A stretch of DNA of 64,000 bases. Origin: Salvator merianae. Its lineage: Eukaryota; Chordata; Lepidosauria; Squamata; Teiidae. Positions 11,491 to 24,600 of this stretch are shown here, one piece after another. The position numbers were made by a program, and so were the translations under genes. The notes beneath the pieces were generated by a model that was given only the letters and a program-made list of their open reading frames with translations, made no database searches and was not told where the DNA came from. The DNA is taken from assembly GCA_003586115.2 (NCBI GenBank), contig QVOM02000115.1, forward strand, positions 8,581,789 to 8,645,788. Reading direction: 5' to 3'. Each line of letters starts with the position of its first letter. The first letter of the stretch is position 1.

Positions 11491-12811
11491 TCTATTTGTG
11501 TGAGATAGATCAATTACTCAAGTCACAATGTGGTTTTTTTGACATTTTGGCTATTGGTTTTTTTCTGGTGAATTGGAACAATTTAATGAGTCTTTCAGAA
11601 ACTAATTCTTCATAATCTCAGGAAGCACCTCTTCTTGACTAACAGAAGGAACTTCCAGCAAGAATCACAGTTCCTTGCTGCTAACAAGGAAAGATTGTAG
11701 AAAGCTCAAGTAAGAATTTGCCATCACTCATGCTTAAGCTGCTGTGACACTATGGCCACGTTCCGACATGGCATTTAATCAGTTTATAGGCCGTCTTCAG
11801 TTCCTGCTGGCCCGACATGATCTTGCCTTTCTGTAGATTTTCTGGACTAAACTGGTGAAATCTGGACTACTTTGCATTTGGAATGAATAAGTTCTCAAGC
11901 CGTTCCAGATCGCTAGCCTGCTTTACTTTGCGATGTGAGAACGCGGAAGGAGACTATTTGGGAGGGACTGTACTCTTGGGGGGGGGGGGACATGCAGATG
12001 GAGGGCTACCCATTTCCTGCAGTCCAATGACAGACTTTGTGGGTGGGCAGGAATCACAGTAGTTCCGCCTCCATTATCCCCCCTTTCCCCGCTGCCAGGA
12101 GAAAAGAAAGCCAACCTTCATTTTATTTTACTTAACTGCAGTCCTTTTTCTTCCTTTATCCTCCATTCGACACTGCCAGGAAGAAATTAAAGGCTTCCTC
12201 CACTTCTGTCTGCTGATTAAACCAAAAAACAGACTGTGCCTGTTCGGGGGTGCAGTACTCTTGCCCCAACAAAGAACCCACTCAGTATCAGTTTTGCTGT
12301 CAACACCACACAGGTACATAGTGGGACACATGCCGCTGTGGATGTCTCAGGGGGAGGTGAGGCAGAGTCCATTTGCTGGCCATTAACTACACTATCATGA
12401 TAATAGAGCCTCCCCGACATTTCCACCCCATATTTCCCCTTCTTCATGGAGCTCTCCCTGCTTTTGCACTACTCTTAAATTGCGCAATTGCTCAAAAGTG
12501 CAATTGCAATGGAACAGAAATCACCATCTGCGCTTTAAGAAGCTTAATTGTACGGTACATGTTCTGCTTGTGTAGATGCGGACTGGAGAGGGAGAAGGAG
12601 CAAATGGTGAATGACTAGTAATGCCACCAAGTGAATCTATGTTCTGAGGCAGCAGCGGGGACATATGGAGGGCAGAGCTTGGCTTGCCAACCCCTGTGAA
12701 GTCAAGATTTGAATGTTGGGACTGCAGCCAATCACTGACTGCATAGGGAGGGGAATTTGGTGAGGGGTGGAGGCAGAAAAGGTATGGTTTCCCTGTGCCA
12801 ACCAAGGGAAA

Positions 12812-14953
12812 CATAGAATCATAGAATCATAGAGTTGGAAGGGACCTCCAGGGTCATTGAGTCCAACCCCCTGCTCAATGCAGGATTCACTAAAGCATCC
12901 CAGACAGATAACTGTCCAGCCTCTCCTTGAAGACCTCCAGCGAAGGAGAGCCCACCACCTCCTGTGGCAACCTGTTCCAGTGACTGATTGCCCTTACGGT
13001 CAGGAAGTTTTTCCTAATATCTAGCCTGTATCTACTCCCTTGAAGTTTCATCCCATTGTTTCTAGTCCTTCCTTCTTGCGCAACTGAGAATAGGGCCAAT
13101 CCTTCTGCACTGTGACAGCCCTTCAGATACTTGAAAACAGCTATCATGTCTCCTCTCAGTCTTCTCTTCTGCAGGCTAAACATTCCTAGGTCCTTTAACC
13201 GTTCCTCGTAGGACATGGTTTGCAGACCACTCACCATTTTGGTCGCCCTTCTCTGAACTTGTTCCAGTTTGTCAATGTCTTTTTTAAACTGGGGTGCCCA
13301 GAACTGGACACAATACTTCAGATGAGGTCTGACCAAGGAAGAGTAAAGTGGGACAATTACTTCCCGTGATCTAGACTCTATACTCTTCTTGATACAGCCC
13401 AGGATGGTATTTGCCTTTTTTGCAGCTGCATCACACTATTGACTCATGTTTAATCTATGGTCTACTAGTACACCCAGATCCTTTTCACATGTGCTGCTAC
13501 TCAGCGAGATTCCCCCCATTCTGTATTGGATATTGTCATTTTTCTTACCCAGATGTAAAACTTTGCATTTCTCCCTGTTAAATGTCATTCTGTTAGTTTC
13601 AGCCCACTGTTCAAGCTTGTCCAAATCCTTTTGAATCCTCTCCTTCTCCTCCCTAGTGTTAGCAACCCCTCCTAGCTTTGTGTCGTCTGCAAATTTGATC
13701 AGCGTCCCCTCGACACCTTCATCCAGATCGTTTATAAAAATGTTGAACAGCAATGGACCCAAGACAGAGCCTTGCGGTACCCCACTCGAGACAGTCTTCC
13801 AATCGGATGTGAAGCCATTTATGACCACTCTTTGAGTACGATCACTAAGCCAGTTATGAATCCACCTAACAGTTGTCCTGTCAATCCCATATTTGATCAT
13901 TTTTTCAATAAGTATAGTATGAGACACCTTGTCAAATGCTTTGCTAAAGTCAAGATATACTATGTCCACAGCCTTTCCTTGATCGATCCATCCAGTAATT
14001 TTGTCATAAAAGGAAATGAGATTAGTCTGGCATGACTTGTTTGTTACAAATCCATGTTGGCTTTGGTTAATTACTGCATTCCCATCCAAGTGCTCCCATA
14101 TATGCTGTTTAATGATTTGTTCAAATATCTTGCCTGGTATTGAAGTCAGGCTCACAGGCCTGTAGTTGCCTGGGTCAGCCTTCTTTCCTTTTTTAAAGAT
14201 AGGTACAACATTTGCCCTTCTCCAATCTTCTGGGACTTCTCCTGTTATCCATGAGTTCTCAAATATCACGGCGAGTGGTTCAGCAATTATATCAGCTAAT
14301 TCCTTCAGCACCCTAGGATGTAATTCATCTGGGCCTGGAGACTTGAATACATTTAAGTTTGCTAAGTGTTCCCTCACCTTCTCCTTGTCCATACAGAGCC
14401 TTGATTCTCTTATTCCCTCAACAGCACAGTGAAGGCCAACTGATGTTTCCTTTCCTTTCTGAGAGAAAACAGATGCAAAATAGGAGTTCAGAAGTTCTGC
14501 CTTCTGAATATCGTTTTTGACCAAATCACCCTTCTCATTTTGTAAAGGTCCTATAGCTTCTTTGACTTTTCTTTTGCTTCTGACATACCCCCAAAAGCCT
14601 TTTTTATTGTTTTTGGCTTCTCTTGCAATCCTCAATTCATTTTTAGCTTTAGCCTTTCTGACACTTATCCTGCAGTTCCTGCAGATTGCATTATATTCTT
14701 CTTTTGATATGTCCCCCTCTTTCCATTTTTTAAACATATCTTTTTTTCTTTTTAGCAAGTTATTAAGTTCAGGGTTCATCCACCCTGGTCTCTTTAGATG
14801 CTTGCCATTCTTTTTTCTTTTAGGAATTGTTAAAGATTGTGCCTCTAGAATCTCCTTTCTCAAAATTTCCCATCCTTCCTGGACATTTCTGTCCTTTAAG
14901 ACATCCAGCCAATGGATCCTTCCTACCCTCCTTCTGAGTCCATCAGTGTGAGA
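12812..14953 (-). mobile_element. CR1-like LINE, 5'-truncated, reverse-transcriptase frame nearly intact
   Basis: Read on the - strand, one frame runs from about 14953 to 12890. It contains the reverse-transcriptase landmarks NYRPVSLTS, YLDFSKAFDKVSH, GVPQGSVLGPLLF and the catalytic FADD, and ends with the CR1-type C-terminus ([35 protein letters not shown]). A single stop codon (TAG) at 13436-13438 interrupts it, directly after NMSQ. The 3' end carries the hallmark CR1 repeat (tagaatca direct repeats near 12812-12835) and gttggaagggacctccaggg. The endonuclease half is missing. The element is fairly young but inactive as it stands. Confidence 0.93.
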
Positions 14954-16419
14954 ATGTGCAAGTCCAAACTGAGTCCGTGTTAAAATGCAAATGCGGGAAT
15001 GATCAGAAGACGAATTCAGTCCTCGTACTTTTCCAATATGGATTAAATTTACACCCTATTTGAATTTTCCTTAATCAGCTTTTACTTTTTGTGGATGAGA
15101 AATACTATTTAAGCAGTGACATGGCCTTTTGTTACATTGCATCCCAACCCCAAAGACTAAAAACTTATAAACTCTGAAAATGCTTATTGTTTTCCCCTGG
15201 CTTGGCCTCCTGCACTTGTGTTTTCTCCCTCCCACATTCAGAATAGAAAAGCAGTTTATGTTGAGGCATAAACTCTCTTGGCTCCCTGTTCATCCAAGGG
15301 CCTCTTCTCTCAGATCAGCCTGTCCAGGCACTGAAGTTGACTTGACAGTGTCCCCTGTACAGTTCTCCCCCCGCCCCCATACAGTTCCCCCCTGTACAGC
15401 CTGTGCTGTGTCAAGGACTCAGAAGAGGACTTCCCTGATACTCATATATTATGAAAACTTTCTCTACATTGAGGATGGCAACATCTCTGAAAAGATTTCA
15501 TGAGATGACAGAACTCAGTTTATTTACTCAAATTTATAGTGGTGATACTGAGTAATGCAACTTCAACCTCTTAAAACTCAATTTTACATAATGATTTGTA
15601 ATTCTGATGCTTGAATTTTATTTTTCTGTAAATTACTTAGTAGTTACTTTTGTGGTTTTACGTAGTCTTTAAATGCATTAAATAAAATAAAACACTGTGC
15701 ATCTGGGAGCAAAGTAAAGGAACTACTCACTTTTTTTAAGCCACAACCAGTGCCATTCCATTACACTTCACAACTGCCATTTTTAAAATTGAGGAAAGCA
15801 ATGGAGATTACACTTCTCAGTAATACAGGGATTAGCATGTTACCTTGTTCACTGTCTTGCTGTCACTTCTCTATTGGTAGCAATGCAAGGTCTCCTTTAC
15901 ATATGTAAATCCAGCAGTTCTAAGGCTATGCAAACAATTCATATTCCAGGACTGTCCACTGAAGTCACAGACTTCCTTTTTTGTTTTGTTTAATTTAGGG
16001 ATGTCTTACCTCATATCTCTGCGAGAACAATAAAACATAGCTGGAATAACACTGAGAACCTCTCAGGAAACTTGACTAACTTCCCATGGTTTCTCCAAAG
16101 ATGATCATGCCTACTCTGACGAACCGAACAGAGCAGAAGCCCAAAGAATTTCTGAAACCTCAACCAAATATTAGTGAAAGAAGAGTTATCCAGTATATGC
16201 TCTAAAGCAGAATCAGTATTTTTTTAATGCTATGTTCGCTTTTGCTCAGGTCAGTTAAAGACAGAATGTGACTTTCTTCTAGTCATAAAAACTTACTGGA
16301 GATAAAATTTTAGCAAAATGTTTGGCAAATTTGTTACTGTTAAGTGTCATGTAGTCAGGTTTCACTCGTGGTGAAAATTCTCACCATTTTCACTTAGTAT
16401 GGTATCACAGGGTCTTTGT

Positions 16420-16598
16420 GGCCCTTTCTGCACTTGGACTTATTCCAGATTATATCTCAGTATAGGGACCTGCCATCTGCATGCTAGTGCAGACTGTGGT
16501 AGGCCCTGGGCATGACCTTTCATAATTTGCACTAGCATGTGATAGCAGGTCCCTATTCTGCGATATAATCCACAATAAGGCCAAGTGCAGAAAGGGCC
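16420..16598. mobile_element. Long-palindrome MITE
   Basis: Two ~70-base arms form an imperfect inverted repeat: ggccctttctgcacttgg ... catgctagtgca against its mirror ending gtgcagaaagggcc. Almost the whole element is hairpin. No target duplication was identified. A further lone terminus (aagtgcagaaagggcc) sits at 17013-17028. Confidence 0.75.
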
Positions 16599-17175
16599 TC
16601 TGACTTGCTCTCTGTGGTCTGCACTAGTGGGTTTGGACCAGCCAGGCCCACTGGTTCAGCTCACAGAAAGGCATGGTCTGGAATAGGGGGCTGTGAGCTC
16701 CTAAAGGCTAGGAAGGAACATTCCTATCTTTGGAGCCACTGGGTTCCCATTTCAGTGGTGTACTTTGGTGCACTGCCGAAATGCATCCATGGTAGTCCAG
16801 AAGGAGGAGACACACTTTTTGCATGCTTCCATGTCCCTCTCTGCTGGCAGACTTCAATGTCAAGTTTTACCCATAATCCCAGTCAGAATTATGCTACTTC
16901 CAGTATGGATGGAACATAGCAGAGGTGGACAGGGCCTCAAAGATCCACAGTAACATGCGGACCAATGAGGTCCAGCAGTGGACTTCGCTGCCCCATGTTC
17001 TGGATCACAGGTAAGTGCAGAAAGGGCCACAGCCTTTCCAAGGACACTGCAGATGTTTGATGGTTCTCTAGAGAACAGTTGGGTTTTATTTAGCCTAGGA
17101 CACATTAATGGCCATGGCGTTCTTGGTACTAGATCTGCAGTTTGAAGCCATATATCTTCTTTATGTCCTGTTTTC

Positions 17176-17191
17176 ACAGATACATATTATC
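17176..17191. repeat. Target-site duplication of the L1-like element, left copy
   Basis: acagatacatattatc, repeated exactly at 18566-18581. The two copies flank the LINE between them. Confidence 0.88.
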
Positions 17192-18565
17192 TTTTTTTTA
17201 ATATTTTTTTTTTTTTAGTATTTTCAGTAAAGGTGTTATTGGTTTTTTTTCGTTTTTTTTTATTACAACATTTAGTGCACCCCCTGCCCCCCAAGAAAAT
17301 ACATTGAAAAACAAACCATCAAACAATAACTACCCCACCACCACTCTACCAAACTACCCCTTAGGCACATAGGTTGACGACATTAGATTACTTCTTCCAT
17401 CTTCATCCACCTTCTTTTTAGCTGGACCAAAGAGTCAGTCTTAATATTTCTTCTCTTATTTCTTCTGGCACTTGGGGTCTCGTGGAAAAATACAATAAGT
17501 CTTTCCATTTTTCTTCTGTTTTAAAAAGCAATTTCAAGCCTTGACTTTTAAATCTCATTTCCCGCATTTTATCGAATCTATATTGTTCCATTAGGTACCT
17601 ATACCAGTTACTTAATGTCCATTTAGTACTTTCCCTCCATCCCACTACAATTGTCGATTGTGCTGCCAATATCATTTGAGCAAATAAATACTGTTTTCCC
17701 TCGCTTATACTCCCTGATGTCACTTCAAAAAAAACTAGTTCAGGTGATAAATTCAAATTTAAATTTAAAATATCATTAATTTCATTCTGAATAACTATCC
17801 AAAACAATTTTATAATAACACATTCCCACCAAAGATGGAAATATGTACCTCTATGACCACACCCATGCCAGCATTGCGGTGACATCGTGGGTATCATATG
17901 TGCTAATTGTGCTAAATGTGCTAATTGTGCTAGATGTCCTATACCATCTATAAAATATTCTCAGGATCATCTCTTGTACCCTATTATTCTTTAAATCTTT
18001 AATTTTCTTCATTTTTTGCCCAACATTTTCCCTCGTAATATTAATATCTGTCTGCCATATTTGAAACATGCTTTCCATTATTTCATTCTTTTGATTTATT
18101 AATAAGCCATATATTTTACTCCCTATACCCTTTGACCCCTTCAAACATTCTTCCAATATTTCCTCTATCTTCGTCAATGGTCTGTAGATCAATAAATGTA
18201 TGTTATTAGGTACTGACCAGTTTCTCAAGGAATTATAAGTTAGCCATCTTCTCCCCAGCACCTGTTTTATTTCCTGTTCCCTCCATTCCCCTCTAATATT
18301 ATACAGATCCTTTAAATATTTAAACCCATTTTCCATTAATTGATATAATAGTCTTTCTTCCATCACCTCTTGTTCCTTATTTATATATTCAATAGTTGTA
18401 TATTTTGATATTTGTGGTGCTAGCTTCTGTTGGTAGGTTCTCTAAATTTCCATAACTTGTTTCAATGGTCCATATAACCCTCTATATTTTCTCTCTGGCA
18501 TTTTACCCCACATTAAACTACTATTCTCTAAATTATGTATCTTTTTCTCTATTTTTACCCATTTT
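17192..18565 (-). mobile_element. L1-like LINE 3' end, 5'-truncated, - strand
   Basis: T-rich left end (a poly-A tail seen from the other strand) and a 16-bp flanking duplication show target-primed insertion. The - strand frames 18366-17851 and 17897-17418 resemble the L1 ORF2 C-terminus: a CWHGCGHRGTYFHLWWEC zinc-knuckle-like motif, WSVPNNIHLLIYRPL and KILRIFYRWYRT-type residues. The two frames are offset, so a frameshift lies near 17890-17940, where a short tandem repeat (gtgctaat units) has expanded. Confidence 0.85.
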
Positions 18566-18581
18566 ACAGATACATATTATC
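18566..18581. repeat. Target-site duplication of the L1-like element, right copy
   Basis: Exact repeat of 17176-17191. Confidence 0.88.
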
Positions 18582-18619
18582 ATGGTAAAGACCATTGCTT
18601 AATGATTCTTTGTTTTCAA

Positions 18620-19109
18620 TAAGATGACCTTGTTTTTCATGATCTGTATGGCTAAACTAGGAAGATATCATAATTTTCCATATAATGGAAGAACCTGTAT
18701 TTGTGGAGCTGTCGAGATTGAGAACGTTGCACACATCTTGCTGTCCTGCAGTCTGTATACAGCTGTAAGAGACAAACGTCTTAAACCACTTTTGTCCAAC
18801 CAGAACTTTTGGCCTTGAAAGGCTAAACTCCTATTCCTACTTAAGGGTTCAAATCCTCAAAACAGGTAGCGCTTTTCCTGCAAAGGTCCATTCAAATAAG
18901 AGATTCTTTACTGACCTGCTTGTTGTAGAGGGCAGGAGGTTCATATCCAGACAATTAATCAACATAGGATATAACCTCGGTTTTGGATCTTCATTTTATT
19001 TTGTCCTCTCTATTGTATTGGAATTGTAATTTTGTATCTTTTTTAATGTTTTAATGTTTTTTAAATTGTTTTCTTTTCATGTATAAAGTTGATATGGTCC
19101 TTGAACTAA

Positions 19110-19141
<32 letters not shown>

Positions 19142-19144
19142 CTA
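18620..19144 (+). mobile_element. LINE 3' end with (AAACT)n tail, possibly R4/Dong-like
   Basis: The + strand frame 18624-18818 encodes CICGAVEIENVAHILLSCSL followed by YTAVRDKRLKPLL, a Cys/His motif found at the C-terminus of some non-LTR retrotransposons. It is followed by an AT-rich 3' part and a tandem aaact tail at about 19105-19140. The clade is uncertain. Confidence 0.6.
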
Positions 19145-21125
19145 AAAGCTTAAAGCAGATATTTACAAAACTCAGTCTATCATTTCCATTATTGTGGAAG
19201 CCCAACCCACACCCTTCTATTATTCCACATTCCTCCTGCTTTGGCATTCCAGTTACTAGTTACTAGTGGAACATCTTATCAGACAACTCTTGCAATTTGC
19301 TGTAGAGTCCCCCGATCTTTTCTTCCCTTGCATCTGTGAAAGTACGTAAACTTGTATAAAATTTATGTTTACCAGGGATCCACTGATTCTAATAAATACA
19401 ATCCACTGTAGCCCAGTGCATACATAATGTTCTTCTTGAGTATTCTTGTGGCTCCATTTCTTTGTATGGGTTCATGTGTTTAATAGTTTATTGTACAGTA
19501 TATTTCACTTCTTTTTCTACCTTCATGATTTTGAGATTCTTCTGCTCCACGCTACTCATGTTTCATGTTGCAACAGCATGTTGTCCTTGTGAAGCAAGGA
19601 ATTCTTTCAGTACTGGCAACATCAGGGATGATCTGGCATCATAACTCATCTGAATGGTATGGCTGTGTTCATCCAGTTTTCTCGGCAATAATGCAGAAGT
19701 GATTTGTTACTGCTTTCTTCCTTGTTTTGGTTCGATTTTTGGCATTCCTTTTTCCTAGGTGGATTACCTTTCTGCACACCTGCAGAGCCTTATCTGTCCT
19801 CATCTCCATTGCTCTTAGCTTCACTTCTTCCCCTCCTCAAACCTTATCAACTGGGATGCCCCGATTAAGATTGTGTGCTCCTGCTGGCATTTTGCTATTA
19901 GGACGATTGGAGCTACTCAGCACTTTCTCCACAGGAAGATGATATTCTATATAAGAGTGTTGAGTAAAACCTCCTTCTGATTCACTGAAATCTAATGTTG
20001 CTTAATATATTTGTAAAATAAATGGACAAAGAAATACATGTTAAAATTCTGTTCCTTGTATTAAAGACCCATTACTTCAGGTTCTACCACCTGGAACAAC
20101 AGAAAACAAACTAGAGTATTTCTGCTATTTCAGGTGTTCTAGTCTTAGAAAATATAGCAGCTTATCTTACCTGATTTCCAGGCTAAATGTTAATAATTCT
20201 TCTTGTAGGACTTGAACTCCCTGTTACAAGGAACAAAATTTTAACATGCATTACAAAGAACTTTCTGAGTGCATGTAGTGTTCTGTAATAGAATACACTC
20301 TGTCCTATTTTGATAAGGGTTTTTAAACAAACGATGAAATAATGTAAAGTGTTGGGATTGCTGTAATAAATGTAATGGATATCCTTCATTGGCAGGAAGT
20401 GGTGTGAGATTACCTTTTTGATAGCTTTCAATTCTGTTACTCTGGTTTCGGCTAAGTGGCAGATTCCAATTCCCTACGCAAATTCCATCTTGACCCTTTC
20501 CCCCTGAAGACGGAGAGACTTATGTGTTTTGGATATTGGTATTATATAAAGAGAGAGGACGTGGCCTTAGCAGCAGAACTGCCTGGAAAGCTGAGGGTCA
20601 CAATTTGACTGTTGGCATCTTCCAAAAGGAGCTAACTTACTGCCTAATGTGTGTTAGATATATATCTACTTTGAAATTCTTCTACACATCTACTGAAGAG
20701 GTAGCAACCCCCATCTGGATTCCATATGGCAACCCTAGTGACATCTCTTTGATTTTCACAACCCTTTATTCCCTCTTCTGAATTTTTATTAAAATAGATT
20801 TGCTTATATTACTGCCCATTTGCACTTTGTTTCTGCAACACATTTTATTAAGCATTCTGTAGTTTATTTGCACTATTAAATTATGACTCATGACAATTAA
20901 AATTACTATTTTACTCATGTGAGGAGTTTTTCACTTGCAGTTTATATTTAAAACTCAGGGTTTTGTTTTGTTTTTTTTCTCATGGCCTTGCGCTTTCGGT
21001 ACAAGAGACTGACAAAGCAATCCTAACCTCTGAAGATAAGTTCTTTTAAAAGCTATGGCTCCTAATGCAGAAATGCTTTTTTATTTGCTATAAAAGTTCA
21101 GCTCAGCCAACTCAGCACTACGGAA
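19145..21125. other. Intergenic, MPP4-TMEM237
   Basis: No gene recognised. It holds a 24-base inverted repeat (20037-20060 and 20225-20248, one mismatch) around a 164-base loop, and a tRNA-SINE-like scrap near 20570-20625. The rest is unclassified. Confidence 0.4.
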
Positions 21126-21129
21126 AGCG

Positions 21130-21620
21130 GACTTTTCGGTTCTCCTTTCTTAGGAGAGGTTTGTTCTGACTGCCGCCGGCCGGGTCGTCAGGGCAAGGGC
21201 TGCTGATGACACCGGCCAATTTCCGCGCCCATCAGAGGGAGTTGGGAACCAACTTCCAGGCTGCTGTGTGCGAAAGCCAAGGCTTCCCTTTTTCCTTGCC
21301 CTTCCCTCCAGCCCGGAAATGGTTCCCCTTCGCCCCACCTCCACTTCCCTCCGCGTCTTGGAGACAGGCTGCTGGCAGCAGCGGTCGGACTCGCCCCGCC
21401 GTGGCGGCAGCGCACAGCGAGCGGCGGAGGATGGCCACTGCCCGCCTGGTGAGGGAGGAACGTGCTCGCCCGTCGCGGGGCCGCCGCCCCCTCCTTCCCT
21501 GCCTCCGCGCTCCAGAGTTTGATTCTGAGCCATGTAGGACGAGGGGAGCACTAGTACAGTCAGCAAGGGGCGAAGGGGAAGAAGAAGGTGGGGGCACATG
21601 GTTGGGGGCTCAGGGATGTT
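21130..21620 (+). promoter_or_regulatory. TMEM237: CpG-rich promoter region of TMEM237
   Basis: The AT-rich background changes abruptly to GC- and CpG-rich sequence around TMEM237 exon 1. No TATA box is obvious, which fits a CpG-type broad promoter of a widely expressed cilium gene. The many open frames here on both strands are a by-product of base composition. Confidence 0.65.
21431..21448 (+). CDS. TMEM237: TMEM237 exon 1 (start codon, MATARL)
   Basis: ATG in a good context (cggagg before ATGG) inside the CpG-rich region. Six codons are followed by a strong donor, gtgagg. Phase 0 matches exon 2, giving [16 protein letters not shown]. The start is inferred from promoter position and frame, not from homology, because N-termini vary. 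Confidence 0.65.
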
Positions 21621-24600
21621 GTTGGCCCGTTCACTTCTGCTTTGCTCAGGCTTGGCGCAGCATCATCCTTCACTTTATGAGCGAAGAAAAAAACGGTGTT
21701 GTGGCGCCGCCATAAAGACCGGCTGCCATGCAGTGTGTGTGGAGCGCTTTGGAGTAACTTGTTCTCAAGTGATCGCACAGCGACCTCTCTGGGATTGACT
21801 ATGCTAGGATTTGTTTAAAGTCTCTGTGCAGAGTGGGCGTTGCTCATGCGGTTAACCTCTTCTGTAACGGTGATCATTATTTTTATCTAACGAGAGTTAA
21901 ATTGGAAGTTTGTGGACTGAAGCTGGATTCATATCCTCCAGAATATTTGAATCCAGCCTCAAGGGCCCCTGGGTAGAACACGGGCTGTTCTTTTAGATGA
22001 TGGGTGGTGTTTCGTGTTGCAATTGTCCCTTTATGTGAAATAAATGTGCAGTGACTTATTGGACAGTATCAGGTACAGGCCTCATCTCCACGTGGCTTTC
22101 AGATTGCTTTGGAGGGGCGTTGAAGGCTGTCCATCTCCACAGCACCCCATGTCAAAGGAGCACGAGGGGTTTCAATCCCTCTCCACATCACAAAAACCTT
22201 AAAGGGTAAAAAGCAGCTCCAAAGCTGCTTCTCATGCACTGAGATAGGCTGTTGCTATAGTGAAATGAACAGCATTTCCATGCAAGCCTTCTGGCGCCTG
22301 TGTATGGAGGACAAGAAGGCTTTCTGAGCACAGGTGCAAGGAGTTCAAAACAAGGGCCTCAGGGACAGTGGTGGAGCTGTCAAACCCTTTCCAGGGCTAC
22401 TTCAGAGCAAGAGGGAACTTCGGGGAAACCCAGGCTGGCACTGAGGCTGATGCATTGGAGACACACCCACAGAAATTCCTGGTGCTAACATTATTGTGTC
22501 AGGTATTTATACAGCTGATCTGTCCTATGTCCCATTCACGTAATTGGGAGGTTTAGGGTAACGGTGGGCGAGCCTTTCCTTCGTAGCACCAAGTTGGTGA
22601 TATGAAACATTCAGAAGCAGGGCATGCACAGTTGTGCAAAGTTTATGCAAGAGGCATATAGCATGATGTTGGCACAGGTCATTTGCACAAATAGGAGAAA
22701 GTATGCAATGACGTGCGGGCCCCACATTATCTTTTCTCCTTCTGACTTGAAGCATCCCCTCACTGCCAGAAAACTGCAAATATAATGTGGTAGTGTGCTG
22801 TGCTGTGCAAGCAGAATGTTGTACTGTTCTGAGAAGACCACGGGGGACTATGCCAGTGAGCCTGTGGTAGGTGTAGGTAAAGTTTAGGTTTCAAGTCTGG
22901 CTGTGTAATTATATCTGAGGAACATTTGTTTTTGTTTTTTTAACTCATATTCTTCAGCCTTCCAGATAGTTTTAAGAACTTAGCAAAACGATGCCCAGAG
23001 ATGGGGTATCCGATAACTTCCCTTTCCCATTCAGTATGATAATAGCAGTTGAGCAACTTTAGGCTGCAGTTGGGCAGCAGGCCCAATGTGATGATCCAGT
23101 AAGCTTTAAGGGTAAGGGGATTTGACTCTGGCTTTGCCCAGCAACAGGAAGTGCCTGTAGCCCAGGAGCAAAGCAACTGCCTGGAAAGCAGAAGGTCACA
23201 GTGTCAACTCCAGCATCTCTCTAGAAGAAGATGTACTGAGTATCCTTACCAAGGGTCTTCATGAAGTCCAGCCAACCCTTGGTTTCAAGGGTGCTTGAAC
23301 TTTCCTTCCTCCCACAGGCACTGTGCAAGAATCTAACTTTTTGGAAAGTCTTTTGTTCCTCTGGCAGGGAGCAGACTAAGCAGGAAAGATGCAGTTTGAA
23401 TGAGATGTCATGTTTTTGAGTCAATCTGTGCTGTTTCTAATGGCCATGTGTGCTTCCTCGAGAGCACACTGAGGGTTTAGAGCAGAGGATGGTGAGTGCG
23501 ATTGCATCAGTGACTTCTTAATGGATGTTCCTCAGCTTCCCCATCACTTTATCCTTTCCCCCCTCCCTCTGCCCCAAGGCTTTTCAGGAAGATAAGAAGT
23601 TGCAAGTATGCAGCAGCAGACATGAGGTTCCTCTAGCAATTGGAGCAGCCAGTTCTGTAGGTTCTGGTTTCTAGTAGCTCTGGAAGAGAAATAGACGAGT
23701 AGGAACATCCAGTCCACAGGAAACATTTTTCTTCTCAACACATGTAATAACCTGGAGCTGTTACTTGGAGCTACAAGCAGGCTTAAGTTGTTTGTAGCAT
23801 CAAAAGGAACATCTTTTGATCTGCTTCAGGTGCATTGAGCCTTTCACCATCCTTGTTCCTCCTCTTTATGGAAGGTTCAAGAATTCATGGAGAGTATTGG
23901 GATCTTGTTTCTAAAACATGTTCCATGTTTCACTCTGTATAAATGCTATGTTTGCAGAGGCAATAAAAAGTCCTCTTGCATGTGAAAGCCAGATTGCCTT
24001 TATCCTCAGTTCTCCAGTTTGATGATCTGCTTTTTTGCTTGGTCCAAAACAGAAGGATTGTACATAAAAAAGGGCTTTAATGTCTATTAGGAAATTTACA
24101 GTGATTGTTAATAAAGCGTAATAAGGATTCATTCAGTTATAATTGCATTTAGTAGCAGTGCTAAAAAAGCTTTACCATAAGCCTCTTTTGTTTCAGTTGC
24201 ACGTAAGTGCAGGAGTAAAGTGAGGCTGCTAGCTGTCTGTTTATAAATCGGTGCTTATAAATTCAATGCAGTGAAGATCCATCCAGTTTGTTGCTTTCAG
24301 CATAGAAATTAAACATGAATTTTCATGTCAGAATTAAGAGTTCTAGATTTAAAAACTGGAATAAAAGGTGTATCTAGTTCTATCACAGTTATTATTGCCA
24401 ATTTTGTTGAGAATAGTATTGGGAACCATTACTTGAAAGGGGTTGAATAATAATAGCAAATTTGAAATATTGGGTAACATTTTTTATGGCAAGTGAAATG
24501 GTGGACCTTAATAAAAGCAGAATCAGGCCCTAATTCACTTGGAGTGAAGGTTCACTTCCACTAATCCTGGATATTGGACGGTTATTTTTAGTACAGAATT

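Noticed and set aside
14517..14951. 144-codon + strand frame
   Set aside because: Shadow of the CR1-like reverse-transcriptase frame on the opposite strand; hydrophobic reading without features.
21150..21778. Open frames of up to 169 codons around the TMEM237 promoter on both strands
   Set aside because: Low-complexity Arg/Pro/Ser-rich readings caused by CpG-rich composition. Only the short ATGGCCACTGCC frame joins the known exon 2 in phase.
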